Numbered from the stretch's first letter, positions 16,173 to 26,134 are shown. The stretch: DNA of 64,000 nucleotides from an uncultured Mucilaginibacter sp. (GCA_903891475.1 CAITEP010000008.1:146469-210468); one strand, 5' to 3'. Notes: generated by a model not told the origin, from the sequence alone. Program-made: numbers and translations.

Positions 16173-18662
16173 ATGAGTTTTGATCCGTTCGATTTTAAAA
16201 GTGCATTACCAGTTATAAATGAAGATTCAGAATTTTTTCCTCTAATGTCATCCGAAGACGAGGAAGAGATGAATAATGAGCAATTACCAGAGGTATTGCC
16301 AATATTGCCTTTACGTAATACGGTTTTATTTCCGGGTACGGTTATACCAATTACCGTAGGTAGGGATAAATCTATCAAGCTTATCAGAGATGCAAATAAA
16401 GGCAATCGGATGATTGGTGTGGTTTCTCAAAAAGATGTTTCTATAGAAGACCCCAATTTCAGTCAATTAAATACAGTGGGTACTATCGCGGTAATTATCA
16501 AGATGCTGCAAATGCCTGATGGTAATACAACCGTAATAATACAAGGTAAAAAACGCTTTATTTTAAAAGAAGAGGTTCAAAGTATTCCATATATAAAGGC
16601 TACTATCGAACCTTTTAAAGAAACTAAACATAAAGAGGATAAAGAGTTTAAAGCCATGGTTTCATCCATTAAGGACATGGCCATGAACATTATTCAATTA
16701 TCTCCCAATATTCCAAGTGAGGCTGGTATTGCTATACGTAACATTGAAAGCACTTCATTTTTGATAAATTTCATTTCCTCAAACATGAATGCCGAAATGG
16801 CATCTAAGCAAAAACTACTGGAGGAAGCCAACTTACGCAATAGAGCAAACCTAATTCTGGAACACTTAACCCAGGATTTACAAATGCTGGAATTAAAAAA
16901 CCAAATACAGAGTAAGGTTAGGGTTGATTTAGACAAGCAACAGCGTGATTATTTTTTAAATCAACAGCTTAAAACGATACAAGAGGAACTTGGGGGTAAT
17001 ACGCCCGATTTGGAAATTAACAGTCTAAAGGATCGTGGTGCTAAAAAGAAATGGGCTAAAGAAGTAAAAGACCATTTTAACAAGGAGCTAGAAAAGTTAA
17101 ATAGAACCAACCCTGCAGCGGCTGATTATTCGGTACAACTAAATTACTTGGAGCTTTTGGTTGATTTGCCTTGGGATGAGTTTACCAAAGATAACTTTGA
17201 TTTAAAACGTGCCCAAAAGGTATTAGATAAAGACCATTTTGGTTTAGATAAAGTAAAACAACGCATTATTGAATATCTGGCTGTGCTTAAATTAAAGCAT
17301 AACATGAAGGCCCCCATCCTTTGCTTGGTAGGCCCTCCGGGTGTTGGTAAAACTTCATTAGGTAAATCGATAGCCAAAGCATTGGGACGTAAATATGTGC
17401 GCATGGCATTAGGTGGTATTAGGGATGAAGCCGAGATTAGAGGTCACCGTAAAACCTATATTGGTGCCATGCCTGGTCGTATTATACAATCCATTAAAAA
17501 AGCCGGAGCAGCTAATCCCGTATTTATTTTGGATGAAATTGATAAGGTAGGCAATGATTACAGGGGCGATCCTTCTTCCGCTTTACTAGAAGTACTGGAT
17601 CCTGAACAAAACAGTACCTTTTACGATCATTACGTGGAGATGGATTTCGACCTATCTAATGTCATGTTCATAGCAACTGCCAACTCACTAAGTAATATTC
17701 AACCTGCTTTGTTGGATAGGATGGAGATTATTGAAGTAAACGGATATACTATCGAGGAAAAAGTTGAAATTGCTAAACAACATTTAGTTCCAAAACAACG
17801 CGAAGCACATGGTTTAAAGCCAAAAGAGGTGGTGATAAAACCCGAAATAGTTGAAAAAGTAATTGTTGACTATACCCGTGAATCGGGTGTGCGTGGCTTG
17901 GAGAAAAAGATTGGCTCGCTTATTAGAGGGATAGCCAAAAATATTGCCATGGAAGAGCCTTATAATATCGCTGTTAACAAAAATGACGTAGAGAAAATTT
18001 TAGGCGCACCAATTTTTGATAAAGACCTTTATGAAGGGAATGAAGTTGCAGGGGTAGTTACAGGTTTGGCATGGACTTCGGTTGGAGGCGACATTTTATT
18101 TATTGAGGTGAGCCTAAGTGCAGGTAAAGGCAAATTAACATTAACAGGAAGCTTAGGCGATGTGATGAAGGAATCCGCAGTCATTGCCTTAGCCTATTTA
18201 AGGTCGCATGCCTCTTTATTCAATATTGATGTTCGCCTGTTCGACCAATGGGATATCCACGTGCATGTTCCTGCAGGAGCAACACCTAAGGATGGTCCAT
18301 CAGCCGGTGTTACTATGCTTACTGCTTTAACATCGGCATTTACGCAACGTAAGGTAAAACCACATTTAGCCATGACTGGCGAAATAACACTACGAGGCAG
18401 GGTGTTGCCTGTTGGAGGTATAAAAGAAAAAATATTAGCTGCAAAACGCGCTAATATTAAAGAGATAATTCTGTGTAAATCAAACAAAAAGGATATTTTG
18501 GAAATCAAGGAAGAATATATAAAAGACCTTACATTTCATTATGTTACCGAAATGCAAGAGGTTGTTGAGCTTGCCTTGATGCACGAAAAAGTCAAAAACT
18601 CATTAGATTTGGCTATAAAAGATGAAAATAAGCCACTACCTGAGAGTTCAATGTTGATATAA
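16173..18662 (+). CDS. lon: ATP-dependent protease Lon
   Basis: 829 aa with the complete LonA order: N-terminal substrate domain (LPILPLRNTVLFPGTVIPI), coiled-coil linker, AAA+ module with Walker A GPPGVGKTS, Walker B FILDEIDK and the sensor region, then the protease domain with the catalytic serine in DGPSAGVTM and lysine in LPVGGIKEKILAA. It degrades misfolded and regulatory proteins in the cytosol. An acidic N-terminal extension of about 40 residues precedes the conserved domain. A sigma-54-like site upstream suggests stress-type control. Confidence 0.97.
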   Translation: MSFDPFDFKSALPVINEDSEFFPLMSSEDEEEMNNEQLPEVLPILPLRNTVLFPGTVIPITVGRDKSIKLIRDANKGNRMIGVVSQKDVSIEDPNFSQLNTVGTIAVIIKMLQMPDGNTTVIIQGKKRFILKEEVQSIPYIKATIEPFKETKHKEDKEFKAMVSSIKDMAMNIIQLSPNIPSEAGIAIRNIESTSFLINFISSNMNAEMASKQKLLEEANLRNRANLILEHLTQDLQMLELKNQIQSKVRVDLDKQQRDYFLNQQLKTIQEELGGNTPDLEINSLKDRGAKKKWAKEVKDHFNKELEKLNRTNPAAADYSVQLNYLELLVDLPWDEFTKDNFDLKRAQKVLDKDHFGLDKVKQRIIEYLAVLKLKHNMKAPILCLVGPPGVGKTSLGKSIAKALGRKYVRMALGGIRDEAEIRGHRKTYIGAMPGRIIQSIKKAGAANPVFILDEIDKVGNDYRGDPSSALLEVLDPEQNSTFYDHYVEMDFDLSNVMFIATANSLSNIQPALLDRMEIIEVNGYTIEEKVEIAKQHLVPKQREAHGLKPKEVVIKPEIVEKVIVDYTRESGVRGLEKKIGSLIRGIAKNIAMEEPYNIAVNKNDVEKILGAPIFDKDLYEGNEVAGVVTGLAWTSVGGDILFIEVSLSAGKGKLTLTGSLGDVMKESAVIALAYLRSHASLFNIDVRLFDQWDIHVHVPAGATPKDGPSAGVTMLTALTSAFTQRKVKPHLAMTGEITLRGRVLPVGGIKEKILAAKRANIKEIILCKSNKKDILEIKEEYIKDLTFHYVTEMQEVVELALMHEKVKNSLDLAIKDENKPLPESSMLI

Positions 18663-18702
18663 AACCGAATAAAAATTTGATTTTATCACTCCTAACTAAA
18701 AT

Positions 18703-18734
18703 AAAAAAAACCTTAAGCAATTAAGGTTTTTTTT
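18703..18734 (+). terminator. Intrinsic terminator after lon
   Basis: An A-tract and CCTTAA, loop GCAA, TTAAGG and a T-tract form a perfect stem of up to 14 bp ending in eight T. It lies 41 nt past the lon stop and is one of the clearest terminators in the window. Confidence 0.85.
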
Positions 18735-18848
18735 ATTTTATTCCAAATTGTATTTTAATTGTAATTTTATTTTAACTTTATAATGTTAAATCAACCTATT
18801 CGTATTTGGCTTCCATTGTATTAACTTAAAAATATCAACAAAAACACC

Positions 18849-19367
18849 ATGGTAAAAACAATCCTTTTCAAAACAATTATAATTTTAGCCATTAGTGTAA
18901 TTGCTGGAAATTATGTGTATGCACAAAATGCAACAACTACTAAAAGCAATAGTTTGGACAGCACACGAGCTCAAAATTTTTATGTTGAACTAGGTGGCCC
19001 CGGAATTATTTTTTCTGCTAATTATGATACCAGGTTTAGTAACACCCAAGATGGGTTAGGTGGTCGGGTTGGCATAGGTGGCTTAAGTTCTGGCAGTTCC
19101 TCTATATTTACCATGCCTCTTCAATTAAATTATTTATTGGGAAAAGACGACAAATTTTTCGAAATTGGAGTTGGTGTAACTATTAATTCAGGAAATATTG
19201 GTGGTATTTTTAATTCTTCAACTATTGGAACTATGGTATTTGGTTATAGATTACAACCTAAAAATAGTGGTTTTAGTTTCAGAGCTTTTGTAAGCCCGGT
19301 TTTTGATGGCTCAAACTTTACACCTTATTTTGTTGGATTAAGTTTTGGCTATTCATTTCATAATTAA
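18849..19367 (+). CDS. Predicted small outer-membrane beta-barrel protein
   Basis: 172 aa with a signal peptide ending AGNYVYAQ. The mature part is glycine-rich with alternating hydrophobic strands (FYVELGGPGIIFSANYDTRF, FFEIGVGVTIN, MVFGYRL) and ends YFVGLSFGYSFHN. The terminal aromatic pattern is typical of outer-membrane barrels. Length and strands suggest about eight strands. No specific family or function is recognised. It is preceded by the lon terminator and its own AT-rich leader. Confidence 0.65.
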   Translation: MVKTILFKTIIILAISVIAGNYVYAQNATTTKSNSLDSTRAQNFYVELGGPGIIFSANYDTRFSNTQDGLGGRVGIGGLSSGSSSIFTMPLQLNYLLGKDDKFFEIGVGVTINSGNIGGIFNSSTIGTMVFGYRLQPKNSGFSFRAFVSPVFDGSNFTPYFVGLSFGYSFHN

Positions 19368-19453
19368 ACCACTTATTACAAACCAGTTTATTAAAAAAAA
19401 TACTATTTTGGTAGTTATTGCCTTAGCATGTTACAACAATTCGCTAAGTTATG

Positions 19454-19472
19454 GTAAGTTTGCCTAACTTAC
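19454..19472 (+). promoter_or_regulatory. Perfect 7-bp inverted repeat just before the lpxR-like gene
   Basis: GTAAGTT, loop TGCCT, AACTTAC. It ends 9 nt before the ATG at 19482, so as RNA it would sit next to the ribosome site; as DNA it could be an operator. Which of these applies cannot be decided here. Confidence 0.4.
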
Positions 19473-19481
19473 TTCATAAAA

Positions 19482-20450
19482 ATGATCCGTCGTTCTTTTA
19501 TTTTATTGCTCATATTTTTTTTCGCATCGCATGTATATGCCCAAAATCGTACAATAGAAATTGGCATACAAAGCGACAATGATTCCTACCTGTTTCAAGG
19601 ATCCGACAGATATTATACTGATGGGATATTTTTATATTTCAGAAAAGCCTTAAAAATCAGCAACGATACTAACACTAAGCTTGCAAATAAGGTGCTTGGT
19701 TTTGAAGCGGGTCAAAAATTATTCAATCCTTATACCGGAAATATTAAAATTGAAGGTTATGACCGACCAGAAGTAATTGATCGACCTTTTGCAGCCTATT
19801 TGTATGTTGGTTCAACACTAAATTTACTTTATAACAATGAGAGCAACCTAAAAATAGGTGCTCAAATTGGTGTTATTGGTCCTAATGCTTTGGGTAAACA
19901 AACGCAGGACTTTGTTCATGATAACTTTGGCTTTTATCACCCTAATGGATGGGAATACCAAATAAATAACGAGCTACAACTCAACCTATCTGCCGAATAT
20001 AATCAACTTATTATACGCCGAGGATGGTTTGATGCCTCATTTACCAGCTATGCAAATTTAGGAAATGGGTTTACAGGTGCGGGAATAGGCCCTTTGCTAC
20101 GTATTGGCAACATTAATCAATTATTTAATTCTATAAGCACTTCAAGCGTTTCCACCAAAAACACTAAAATAAAACCTTTACAAAAAAATGAACTGTTTTT
20201 TTATTATAAGCCTCTAATTAACTATGTGGCTTATGACGCAACAATACAAGGTGGCTTATTTGATAATGGTGGTGGTTTGGAAGTAACTAAAACCATTGAG
20301 CCTTTTGTGGTAAGTCAAAAAATTGGTTTGGCTTTCAATACCAGTAGATTCATATTTGATACAGCAGTCATATTTCATACCAAAGATGATAAGGAGATGG
20401 TAAATTCTCAACAATGGCTTTCAATTAGCCTTATGTATCGTTTAAAATAG
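19482..20450 (+). CDS. LpxR-like lipid A deacylase / DUF2219 outer-membrane protein
   Basis: 322 aa with a signal peptide (LLLIFFFASHVYAQ). The N-terminal segment IGIQSDNDSYLFQGSDRYYTDG carries the Asn-Asp and YTDG residues that form the LpxR active-site region. RPFAAYLYVG and the later HDNFGFYHPNGWEYQ (candidate catalytic His) also fit. The protein ends in a barrel-like strand (SISLMYRLK). LpxR removes the 3'-acyloxyacyl chain of lipid A at the outer membrane; this homologue may do so, but the substrate is inferred. Confidence 0.75.
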   Translation: MIRRSFILLLIFFFASHVYAQNRTIEIGIQSDNDSYLFQGSDRYYTDGIFLYFRKALKISNDTNTKLANKVLGFEAGQKLFNPYTGNIKIEGYDRPEVIDRPFAAYLYVGSTLNLLYNNESNLKIGAQIGVIGPNALGKQTQDFVHDNFGFYHPNGWEYQINNELQLNLSAEYNQLIIRRGWFDASFTSYANLGNGFTGAGIGPLLRIGNINQLFNSISTSSVSTKNTKIKPLQKNELFFYYKPLINYVAYDATIQGGLFDNGGGLEVTKTIEPFVVSQKIGLAFNTSRFIFDTAVIFHTKDDKEMVNSQQWLSISLMYRLK

Positions 20451-20462
20451 ATTCGGTTTAAA

Positions 20463-20873
20463 CTAATTTTCAAAATTATTTTTCCGGGTTTCCTTTTTTA
20501 AGGAGTTTAAACGCTTGGCTTTCAACCTAGCCAATTTAGCCGCCTTGCGCACTTTTAAGGGCTTTCTTGCTTTTTGGATATGGAGTGAGTCAACCAATAA
20601 GTGGATAAGCCTATCCAATGCCTTTTCTCTATTTAAATACTGACTTCGTTCCTCATCACAAATTACCTGAACCAAACCATCTTTATTAAAACGATTTTTT
20701 AGTTTATCATTCAGCCTTATTTTCTCATCATCCGTAAGCAACATGGAATTATCTATCGAAAACAAAAGCTCCACCTTACTCGATACCTTATTAACATTTT
20801 GGCCGCCCTTACCCCCACTTCTTGATGCCGAAAAGCTAGTCTCTGCCTTAAGCTCTTCTTTTGTAAAATTCAT
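20463..20873 (-). CDS. arfB: Peptidyl-tRNA hydrolase ArfB (ribosome rescue)
   Basis: 136 aa. It contains SRSGGKGGQNVNKVSSKVEL with the catalytic GGQ that hydrolyses peptidyl-tRNA on stalled ribosomes. A lysine/arginine-rich C-terminal tail (about residues 100-136, RKPLKVRKAAKLARLKAKR) should enter the empty mRNA channel. The short length and basic tail separate it from full release factors. It converges with the lpxR-like gene, 12 nt apart. Confidence 0.92.
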   Translation of the reverse strand: MNFTKEELKAETSFSASRSGGKGGQNVNKVSSKVELLFSIDNSMLLTDDEKIRLNDKLKNRFNKDGLVQVICDEERSQYLNREKALDRLIHLLVDSLHIQKARKPLKVRKAAKLARLKAKRLNSLKKETRKNNFEN

Positions 20874-20877
20874 AAAG

Positions 20878-20885
20878 CAAAGGTA
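20878..20885 (-). promoter_or_regulatory. TAnnTTTG promoter box directly before arfB
   Basis: Minus-strand TACCTTTG is an exact match ending 4 nt before the arfB ATG, which predicts a leaderless or near-leaderless mRNA. Confidence 0.5.
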
Positions 20886-21013
20886 GGTTTTATATCATAA
20901 AACCTAAATAGTTAAAATTTGTCTTCATAATTTAACGGAAAATTCAAAACAACCATCACTGAGCATAAGTAAAAGGGTTCTTACTCATTACCATTTAAAT
21001 AAACTAAATTAAT

Positions 21014-21021
21014 TACATTTG
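21014..21021 (+). promoter_or_regulatory. TAnnTTTG promoter box directly before cmk
   Basis: TACATTTG ends 6 nt before the cmk ATG with no room for a normal leader or Shine-Dalgarno site. Confidence 0.5.
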
Positions 21022-21027
21022 CCTTAA

Positions 21028-21708
21028 ATGGATAGTCATATTGTTGTAGCTATTGATGGGTATTCTTCCTGCGGAAAAAGCACCCTAGCCAAAGCATTAG
21101 CTAGGGAATTACATTTTATTTATGTAGATAGTGGTGCCATGTATAGGGCGGTAGCATTATATTTTATACGTAACCAAATCGACCCAAATAACAATAGCCA
21201 GGTGCTTGAGGCCCTTAAAAATATTCATTTAAATTTTCATTCGCGCGATTATGAAACCCATGTTACTTTAAACGATGAAGAGGTTTCATCCGAAATCAGA
21301 TTAATGCCGGTATCAGAAAATGTAAGTACGGTAGCTGCCATAAAAGAGGTAAGGCATGAAATGGTGAAACAACAACAACGTATGGGGCGCTCAAAAAATA
21401 TAGTAATGGATGGCAGAGATATAGGTACTGCCGTGTTCCCGAACGCGCAAATAAAGATTTTCATGACAGCCGACCCAAAAGTTCGTGCCGAACGTAGATT
21501 AAGAGAGTTATTACCTAAAAACCCAACCATAACACTCGAAGAAATATTTGAAAATTTGGCGCATCGCGATTATCAGGATACTACTCGACTGGAAAGCCCG
21601 TTGGTGCGTGCGCATGACGCGATTATTTTAGATAATACCGACTTAACCCAACAAGAACAGCTCCTTTTCGCGCTAAGCATCGTGGAGCCATTTTTAGAAA
21701 AGAAATAG
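21028..21708 (+). CDS. cmk: Cytidylate kinase
   Basis: 226 aa P-loop NMP kinase. DGYSSCGKSTLAKALA is the ATP loop, VDSGAMYRAVALYF is the CMP-site region, MDGRDIGTAVFPNA is the family signature and RRLRELLPKNP the lid. It phosphorylates CMP/dCMP to the diphosphates in the cytosol. It converges with the dCMP deaminase gene (8 nt apart), a pairing of pyrimidine functions. Confidence 0.95.
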   Translation: MDSHIVVAIDGYSSCGKSTLAKALARELHFIYVDSGAMYRAVALYFIRNQIDPNNNSQVLEALKNIHLNFHSRDYETHVTLNDEEVSSEIRLMPVSENVSTVAAIKEVRHEMVKQQQRMGRSKNIVMDGRDIGTAVFPNAQIKIFMTADPKVRAERRLRELLPKNPTITLEEIFENLAHRDYQDTTRLESPLVRAHDAIILDNTDLTQQEQLLFALSIVEPFLEKK

Positions 21709-21716
21709 TTTTTCAG

Positions 21717-22175
21717 CTAATCTTTTTCAAGCTTAGTAGCCAATACGCCAAATTTATTTAAAAAATCAACCCCTTCATCGCTGGCTATGCCTTTATAAGC
21801 TGCATATGATTTATCAAAATAAACACGCTTAATACCTGCCGAAAAAATAAGGCGCGAACATGGCAAGCAAGGCGAAAGTGTGGTGTAAAGCGTTGCCCCT
21901 TCTAAATTGGCACCATTTTTAACCGCATATAAAATGGCATTTTCTTCTGCGTGTAAGGCTAAGGAACAGCTTCCTTTCGAGTCGCGTGGGCAACCGGTTT
22001 CGGGCCATTCCATATCACAATTATGCGTATGCGCAGGCGGGCCGTTATAGCCAATTGAAATAATCCGGGTATCTTTTGTTAAAACGGCACCCACATGAGC
22101 CTTCACACAGTGTGAACGATCTGCCAGGTCGGTAGCAAGGTTCATAAATATCTGATCGAAACTCAATTTACTCAT
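21717..22175 (-). CDS. Deoxycytidylate (dCMP) deaminase family protein
   Basis: 152 aa zinc-dependent cytidine deaminase-like enzyme. The metal site is complete: LHAEENAIL with the catalytic Glu, and TLSPCLPCSRL with two cysteine ligands; an upstream MEWPETGCPRDSKGSC adds the extra Cys/His cluster typical of dCMP deaminases. It produces dUMP for thymidylate synthesis. ComEB-type annotations refer to the same family. Confidence 0.88.
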   Translation of the reverse strand: MSKLSFDQIFMNLATDLADRSHCVKAHVGAVLTKDTRIISIGYNGPPAHTHNCDMEWPETGCPRDSKGSCSLALHAEENAILYAVKNGANLEGATLYTTLSPCLPCSRLIFSAGIKRVYFDKSYAAYKGIASDEGVDFLNKFGVLATKLEKD

Positions 22176-22220
22176 TCAACAATTCTTACTTATCAATAGA
22201 TAGGGTTAATTTTTAATCAT

Positions 22221-22278
22221 AAAAAAACATCGAACAATGAATATTGAAAAATTAAATTCAAATATCCATTATTCGATG
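22221..22278 (-). terminator. Terminator of the sugar transporter gene
   Basis: CATCGAACAATGAATATT (22228-22245) and AATATCCATTATTCGATG (22261-22278) pair over 16 of 18 positions around a 15-nt loop. On the minus strand the stem is followed by seven T, 23 nt past the transporter stop. Confidence 0.7.
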
Positions 22279-22300
22279 CTAATTTATAAGTTAATTACAA

Positions 22301-23971
22301 TTAGTGTGCCGAACCAACTTCAATTTCGTGCTCAATTCCTTGTTTTTTAAGGATGCCTATAATACGCCATCCGTAAAAGGCAAGGTATCCGAAACATAAT
22401 ACCGGTATAAAATATGATTGGTGAATACCTAATATATCCGATAATTTTCCTTGTAACAGCGGAATAATACCACCCCCCAAAATCATCATTACCAGGAAGG
22501 CTGAACCTTGAGAAGTATATTTACCTAAACCAGCAATCGCTAAAGCGAATATGGATGGCCATAAAATACTACAGAACAAACCGCCGCTCATAAACGCATA
22601 GGTGGCAATTGTACCTGTAGTTAATAAACCAATAACCATAGCAGCCATACCAAATATGCCAAATATCATAAGGGTACGTGCCGGGCGATCTTGGCCTAAG
22701 AAGAAACCAATAACCTGGAAGGCCACCACTACCGCGTAGGCATATAATGGACCAACATTTTGTCCGGAGATTGAATTAACGGCTAATACTACACCAAATG
22801 CCACATATGGAACTACAATTAATAATATCTTTCTCACCTTGTTGGAAGGATTGAAAACAGCGATGGCACCTGCCCATCTGCCAATCATCAAACTTCCCCA
22901 ATACATGGATATATAAGGCGCAATGGCAGAACCTGTTATATTTCCAAATTCTTTAGTGCCCAATAATGCCCCTAAATTACTTTGAATGGTAACTTCAACA
23001 CCTACATAGGTAAAAATACCAATCATACCCAATACCAATTGCGGGTATTTCATAGCACCCCAACCTTCCGGCTTCTTTTGGGCAGCAGCATTTGCAAACA
23101 GTAAAGCAAACAGAACTATTAACAAGGTACTTATGGTTAAGCCTAAGCCTAAAAAATCCTTTTCTTTATTTGTTATAAAATGAGTAATGTAATCCGGTTG
23201 TGTATATCGAGAGAAGATATAAGCGAAAATTATAACCAATAATACCGTAATGATGATTAGTGTTGACATCGCCTTTTTTGCAGGTTCAAAAGTATCATCG
23301 CTTTTACCGGAAGGTACCTTTTTTGAGAAGAAAAATAATGCTGCCGATAAAAGGAATAAAATACCTACAAAAATGTAGAGAATCTCCATTTTATCTAATG
23401 AATTAGCATTTTGAGCAAATTTCTTTATGTAATCAGCATTTACGTTGGCAACTACGCCAAATAATGCGAATGAAACCACAATAGGCCCTATTGTGGTACC
23501 AAATGAATTAACACCTCCTGCCAAATTTAATCGGTTAGAGGCAGTATGGGGTTCGCCTAGGGAGGCTGCGAATGGCTGTGCCGATGTTTGTTGTAACGAA
23601 AAACCTAAACCAACTATAAACAGTGCACCTAAAATAAAATAGTAATTACCTGATGTTACTGCCCAAATCATCATAGCTGCGCCAAAAGTGCTTATTAATA
23701 AACCATTAATAATTCCCTTTTTAAAGCCCCAACCATTTAAAATATCTTTTTTACTTAGGCTACTGAAAATGAATAGTAATAAAGCACCTATGTAATAAGC
23801 ACCATAAAATGCAAAATCTATTAATTGACTTTGAAATTGGTCGAGACCAAATTTTGCTTTACAAAACGGGATAAAAACACCATTGGAAGCTCCTATGAAG
23901 CCCCAGAAAAAGAATACCGTTATGAGGGTATAGAGTGCCGACTTTAAATTTTTTGAATTATTCTGTTCCAT
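22301..23971 (-). CDS. Sugar MFS transporter (FucP/glucose-galactose type)
   Basis: 556 aa with at least twelve membrane segments. The N terminus ([28 protein letters not shown], split here by position 14-42) resembles FucP-type proton/sugar symporters, with the familiar [17 protein letters not shown] region and [16 protein letters not shown] in helix 4-5. It is about 100 residues longer than E. coli FucP because of extra loops in the middle and near 240-290. Substrate unknown; there are no adjacent catabolic genes. Confidence 0.82.
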   Translation of the reverse strand: MEQNNSKNLKSALYTLITVFFFWGFIGASNGVFIPFCKAKFGLDQFQSQLIDFAFYGAYYIGALLLFIFSSLSKKDILNGWGFKKGIINGLLISTFGAAMMIWAVTSGNYYFILGALFIVGLGFSLQQTSAQPFAASLGEPHTASNRLNLAGGVNSFGTTIGPIVVSFALFGVVANVNADYIKKFAQNANSLDKMEILYIFVGILFLLSAALFFFSKKVPSGKSDDTFEPAKKAMSTLIIITVLLVIIFAYIFSRYTQPDYITHFITNKEKDFLGLGLTISTLLIVLFALLFANAAAQKKPEGWGAMKYPQLVLGMIGIFTYVGVEVTIQSNLGALLGTKEFGNITGSAIAPYISMYWGSLMIGRWAGAIAVFNPSNKVRKILLIVVPYVAFGVVLAVNSISGQNVGPLYAYAVVVAFQVIGFFLGQDRPARTLMIFGIFGMAAMVIGLLTTGTIATYAFMSGGLFCSILWPSIFALAIAGLGKYTSQGSAFLVMMILGGGIIPLLQGKLSDILGIHQSYFIPVLCFGYLAFYGWRIIGILKKQGIEHEIEVGSAH

Positions 23972-24142
23972 TTTTAAGAGGTTTATAATTTTGGATTTTT
24001 AAAACATTAAACATAACTATTTTTTATAAATCCGCCATTATTTTTTTACTAATAAATCTGAATTTTAAGTTTGGTGGTTTAACATATAAAATCGGATATT
24101 AGTAAAATATTATTCGATATAAACTGATCATAGTAGTATATA

Positions 24143-24781
24143 ATGTTTGAAGCCGTTATTTCGGGTATCGGGATTGGGTTAGTACTAACTTTTTTAACCG
24201 GGCCTGTATTTTTTGCACTCATTAAAACCAGTATCGAAAAGGGGTTTCATGCGGGTGTTGCGCTTGCATTGGGCGTTGTATCAAGCGATGTGGTATTTGT
24301 TGGCGCCATCCTGTTTGGTTCTCAATATTTTGATATTTCGGCACACGATAAAACCATAGCGGGCACCATCGGCAGTGGCATTTTATTTACCATTGGCATA
24401 TATTACCTCTTTAAAAAAGCCGACTTGAACTACGAAAACAAAACCCCCACCGCCTTAAACCGCGCAGGATATTTTTTTAAGGGGTTCTTCATGTGCATAT
24501 TTAACCCTACCATCCTTTTCCATTGGATTACTGTAATTGGTACCGCCAGTACCATTTACCATCAAGGCATCCCCCACCGCCAACTAAAAATTGCCATCAT
24601 GTTTCTGACTATTTTGGTGGTGCAGTTTGGGCTCGATACTATTAAGGCTTTTTATGCCAATAAGCTACGCGACCGCATATCAGAGAGGTTTGTTCATCGT
24701 TTAAATTATGTGGCCGGTGCCGCACTTATAATAGCCTCTTTAATTTTGATGGATAGATTAATTACCCATATTGTTTTTTAG
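24143..24781 (+). CDS. LysE family translocator
   Basis: 212 aa inner-membrane protein with about six helices. GPVFFALIKTSIEKGFHAG and GVVSSDVVFVGAILFG near the start are the LysE/RhtB signature. FFKGFFMCIFNPTILFHWI carries the conserved NP before the fourth helix. The family exports amino acids or related small molecules; the substrate is unknown. It is divergent from the sugar transporter. Confidence 0.82.
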   Translation: MFEAVISGIGIGLVLTFLTGPVFFALIKTSIEKGFHAGVALALGVVSSDVVFVGAILFGSQYFDISAHDKTIAGTIGSGILFTIGIYYLFKKADLNYENKTPTALNRAGYFFKGFFMCIFNPTILFHWITVIGTASTIYHQGIPHRQLKIAIMFLTILVVQFGLDTIKAFYANKLRDRISERFVHRLNYVAGAALIIASLILMDRLITHIVF

Positions 24782-24906
24782 GGTGAATTGACTTAATATA
24801 CCGGAAATATGTTAAGCTGGTTTGGTCATAAATTGAATATCAAAGACTTTATCCGAAATCACACATCAGTTATCCTTTAAACATCAAGTCTCTCCTAGAT
24901 TAAAAC

Positions 24907-25028
24907 CAATCCGAAGGATTGAAATATTTATAGCATAAGTGAATTGGAAAAGATACGACCCCGAATGGGGTCGAATTATTTTTATACTAAAGAGGCTATA
25001 AACATTAAATCCTTTCAGGATTATAGCC
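24907..25028. repeat. Cluster of REP-like palindromes
   Basis: In the 339-bp spacer 24782-25120 three palindromes follow each other: CAATCC/GGATTG (24907-24921), CGACCCC-GAAT-GGGGTCG (24956-24973), and AATCCT/AGGATT (25008-25022) nested partly inside GGCTATAA/TTATAGCC (24994-25028). No coding signal is seen. The arrangement resembles dispersed intergenic palindromic elements mobilised by Y1-type transposases, but no transposase is nearby. Confidence 0.65.
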
Positions 25029-25120
25029 ATTCAGACTGATTAAAGTGATTTTACAATTGATGAAATGGAAAATAATAGACCTCGAACGGGCAGTAAAAAT
25101 CATGTACCATATATACTATC

Positions 25121-25630
25121 CTACCTCAAATACACCGCATCCGCTACCCCATCTTCATCTAAAATAACATCTACATGCTCTTTTAATACGGTAGAGAGGG
25201 CTATGCCCGCATAATTGGTGGTAATGGGGAAGCTTTTATGGTCGCGGTCGACCAATACGGCGGTTCTTAGTTTTTTGAGGGGGACATCCAAAAACACGCC
25301 AAAACCATAAGCCAATGCCTTGCCACTATTTAAAACATCGTCTACCAAAATAACCACCTTGTTGCTACAATCGTTTACATCAAAGTCAATTTCGGCATGC
25401 AGGTAGGTGCTTTGCTTATCAAGTGCTATGGCTAGGAGTTTGCTTTTAAATGGGGCTATTTCATCCAAAATAGCTTTTATACGTTCGGCTATTTTACGAC
25501 CACCAGGCACAATTCCGGCAATTAAAATTTCCTGCTCATCAAAATTATCTTCCAAAATCTGGTAGGCAATCCTATCAATCCTTTGCTGAATTTGATGCTG
25601 ATTTAATATAAGGAGCTGTTTATCTGACAT
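25121..25630 (-). CDS. PyrR-like phosphoribosyltransferase
   Basis: 169 aa type I phosphoribosyltransferase. The PRPP loop is VVILVDDVLNSGKAL, and VDRDHKSFPI corresponds to the PyrR DRGHRELPI segment. IAGIVPGGRKIAERI forms the early flexible region. PyrR proteins have uracil phosphoribosyltransferase activity and, in Firmicutes, attenuate pyr operons; no pyr genes or attenuator are next to this gene, so a salvage or orphan role is more likely. Confidence 0.78.
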   Translation of the reverse strand: MSDKQLLILNQHQIQQRIDRIAYQILEDNFDEQEILIAGIVPGGRKIAERIKAILDEIAPFKSKLLAIALDKQSTYLHAEIDFDVNDCSNKVVILVDDVLNSGKALAYGFGVFLDVPLKKLRTAVLVDRDHKSFPITTNYAGIALSTVLKEHVDVILDEDGVADAVYLR

Positions 25631-25687
25631 GGTGCTGTAAATATAAAACTAAAGCTTTTGATAACAAAGTTAAAATAACCAAAGGTT

Positions 25688-26077
25688 TTAATAGGGATAA
25701 TAAACAAAGTTAGCCCCTTCGGGTACCACCACAAAAACACACATAAAATCGTTCGGATTTTTATAGCTGCTGATAAAACGCTCTTTCAATACTTCTTTTA
25801 TCACCCCCTTTTCAACAAATTCTTCTAAGGTGGAAGCATGTATGCTCCATTCGGTATGCAAATCATGCCTATCCAGTATCAACTCGCCTAAGGCTAGCTC
25901 ATGTTGATGGGCTATAAAAATTGGGTAACGGGAAAGCCCCTCCACCATAATTTCAATCGCCACTTCCCTGATCGATTCGTTAAAGAGCTTGAGGTCGGCC
26001 TCCAAACTTACCAGCGGACTCTCCTTTTTATTTTCTTGGTTATTTAGCCCATCATTGAGCAATTCTTCCGGTTCCAT
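25688..26077 (-). CDS. Conserved hypothetical acidic protein
   Basis: 129 aa from ATG 26077; an in-frame TTG at 26125 would add 16 residues but is less likely. Recognisable stretches are IREVAIEIMVEGLSRYPIFI, LGELILDRHDLHTEWSIHAS and FMCVFVVVPEGANFVYYPY. I do not recognise a named domain. It lies 57 nt downstream of rlmD on the same strand and 57 nt upstream of the PyrR-like gene, so co-transcription is possible. Confidence 0.7.
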   Translation of the reverse strand: MEPEELLNDGLNNQENKKESPLVSLEADLKLFNESIREVAIEIMVEGLSRYPIFIAHQHELALGELILDRHDLHTEWSIHASTLEEFVEKGVIKEVLKERFISSYKNPNDFMCVFVVVPEGANFVYYPY

Positions 26078-26134
26078 TGTAAAATATTTTAACCAGTTTT
26101 TGTTTAACTGAAATTCTTTAATCAAATAAGCTTA

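Noticed and set aside
22301..23971. Possible frameshifted or fused transporter because of its length (556 aa)
   Set aside because: The frame is continuous with regular membrane segments throughout; longer FucP-type proteins are plausible in Bacteroidota.
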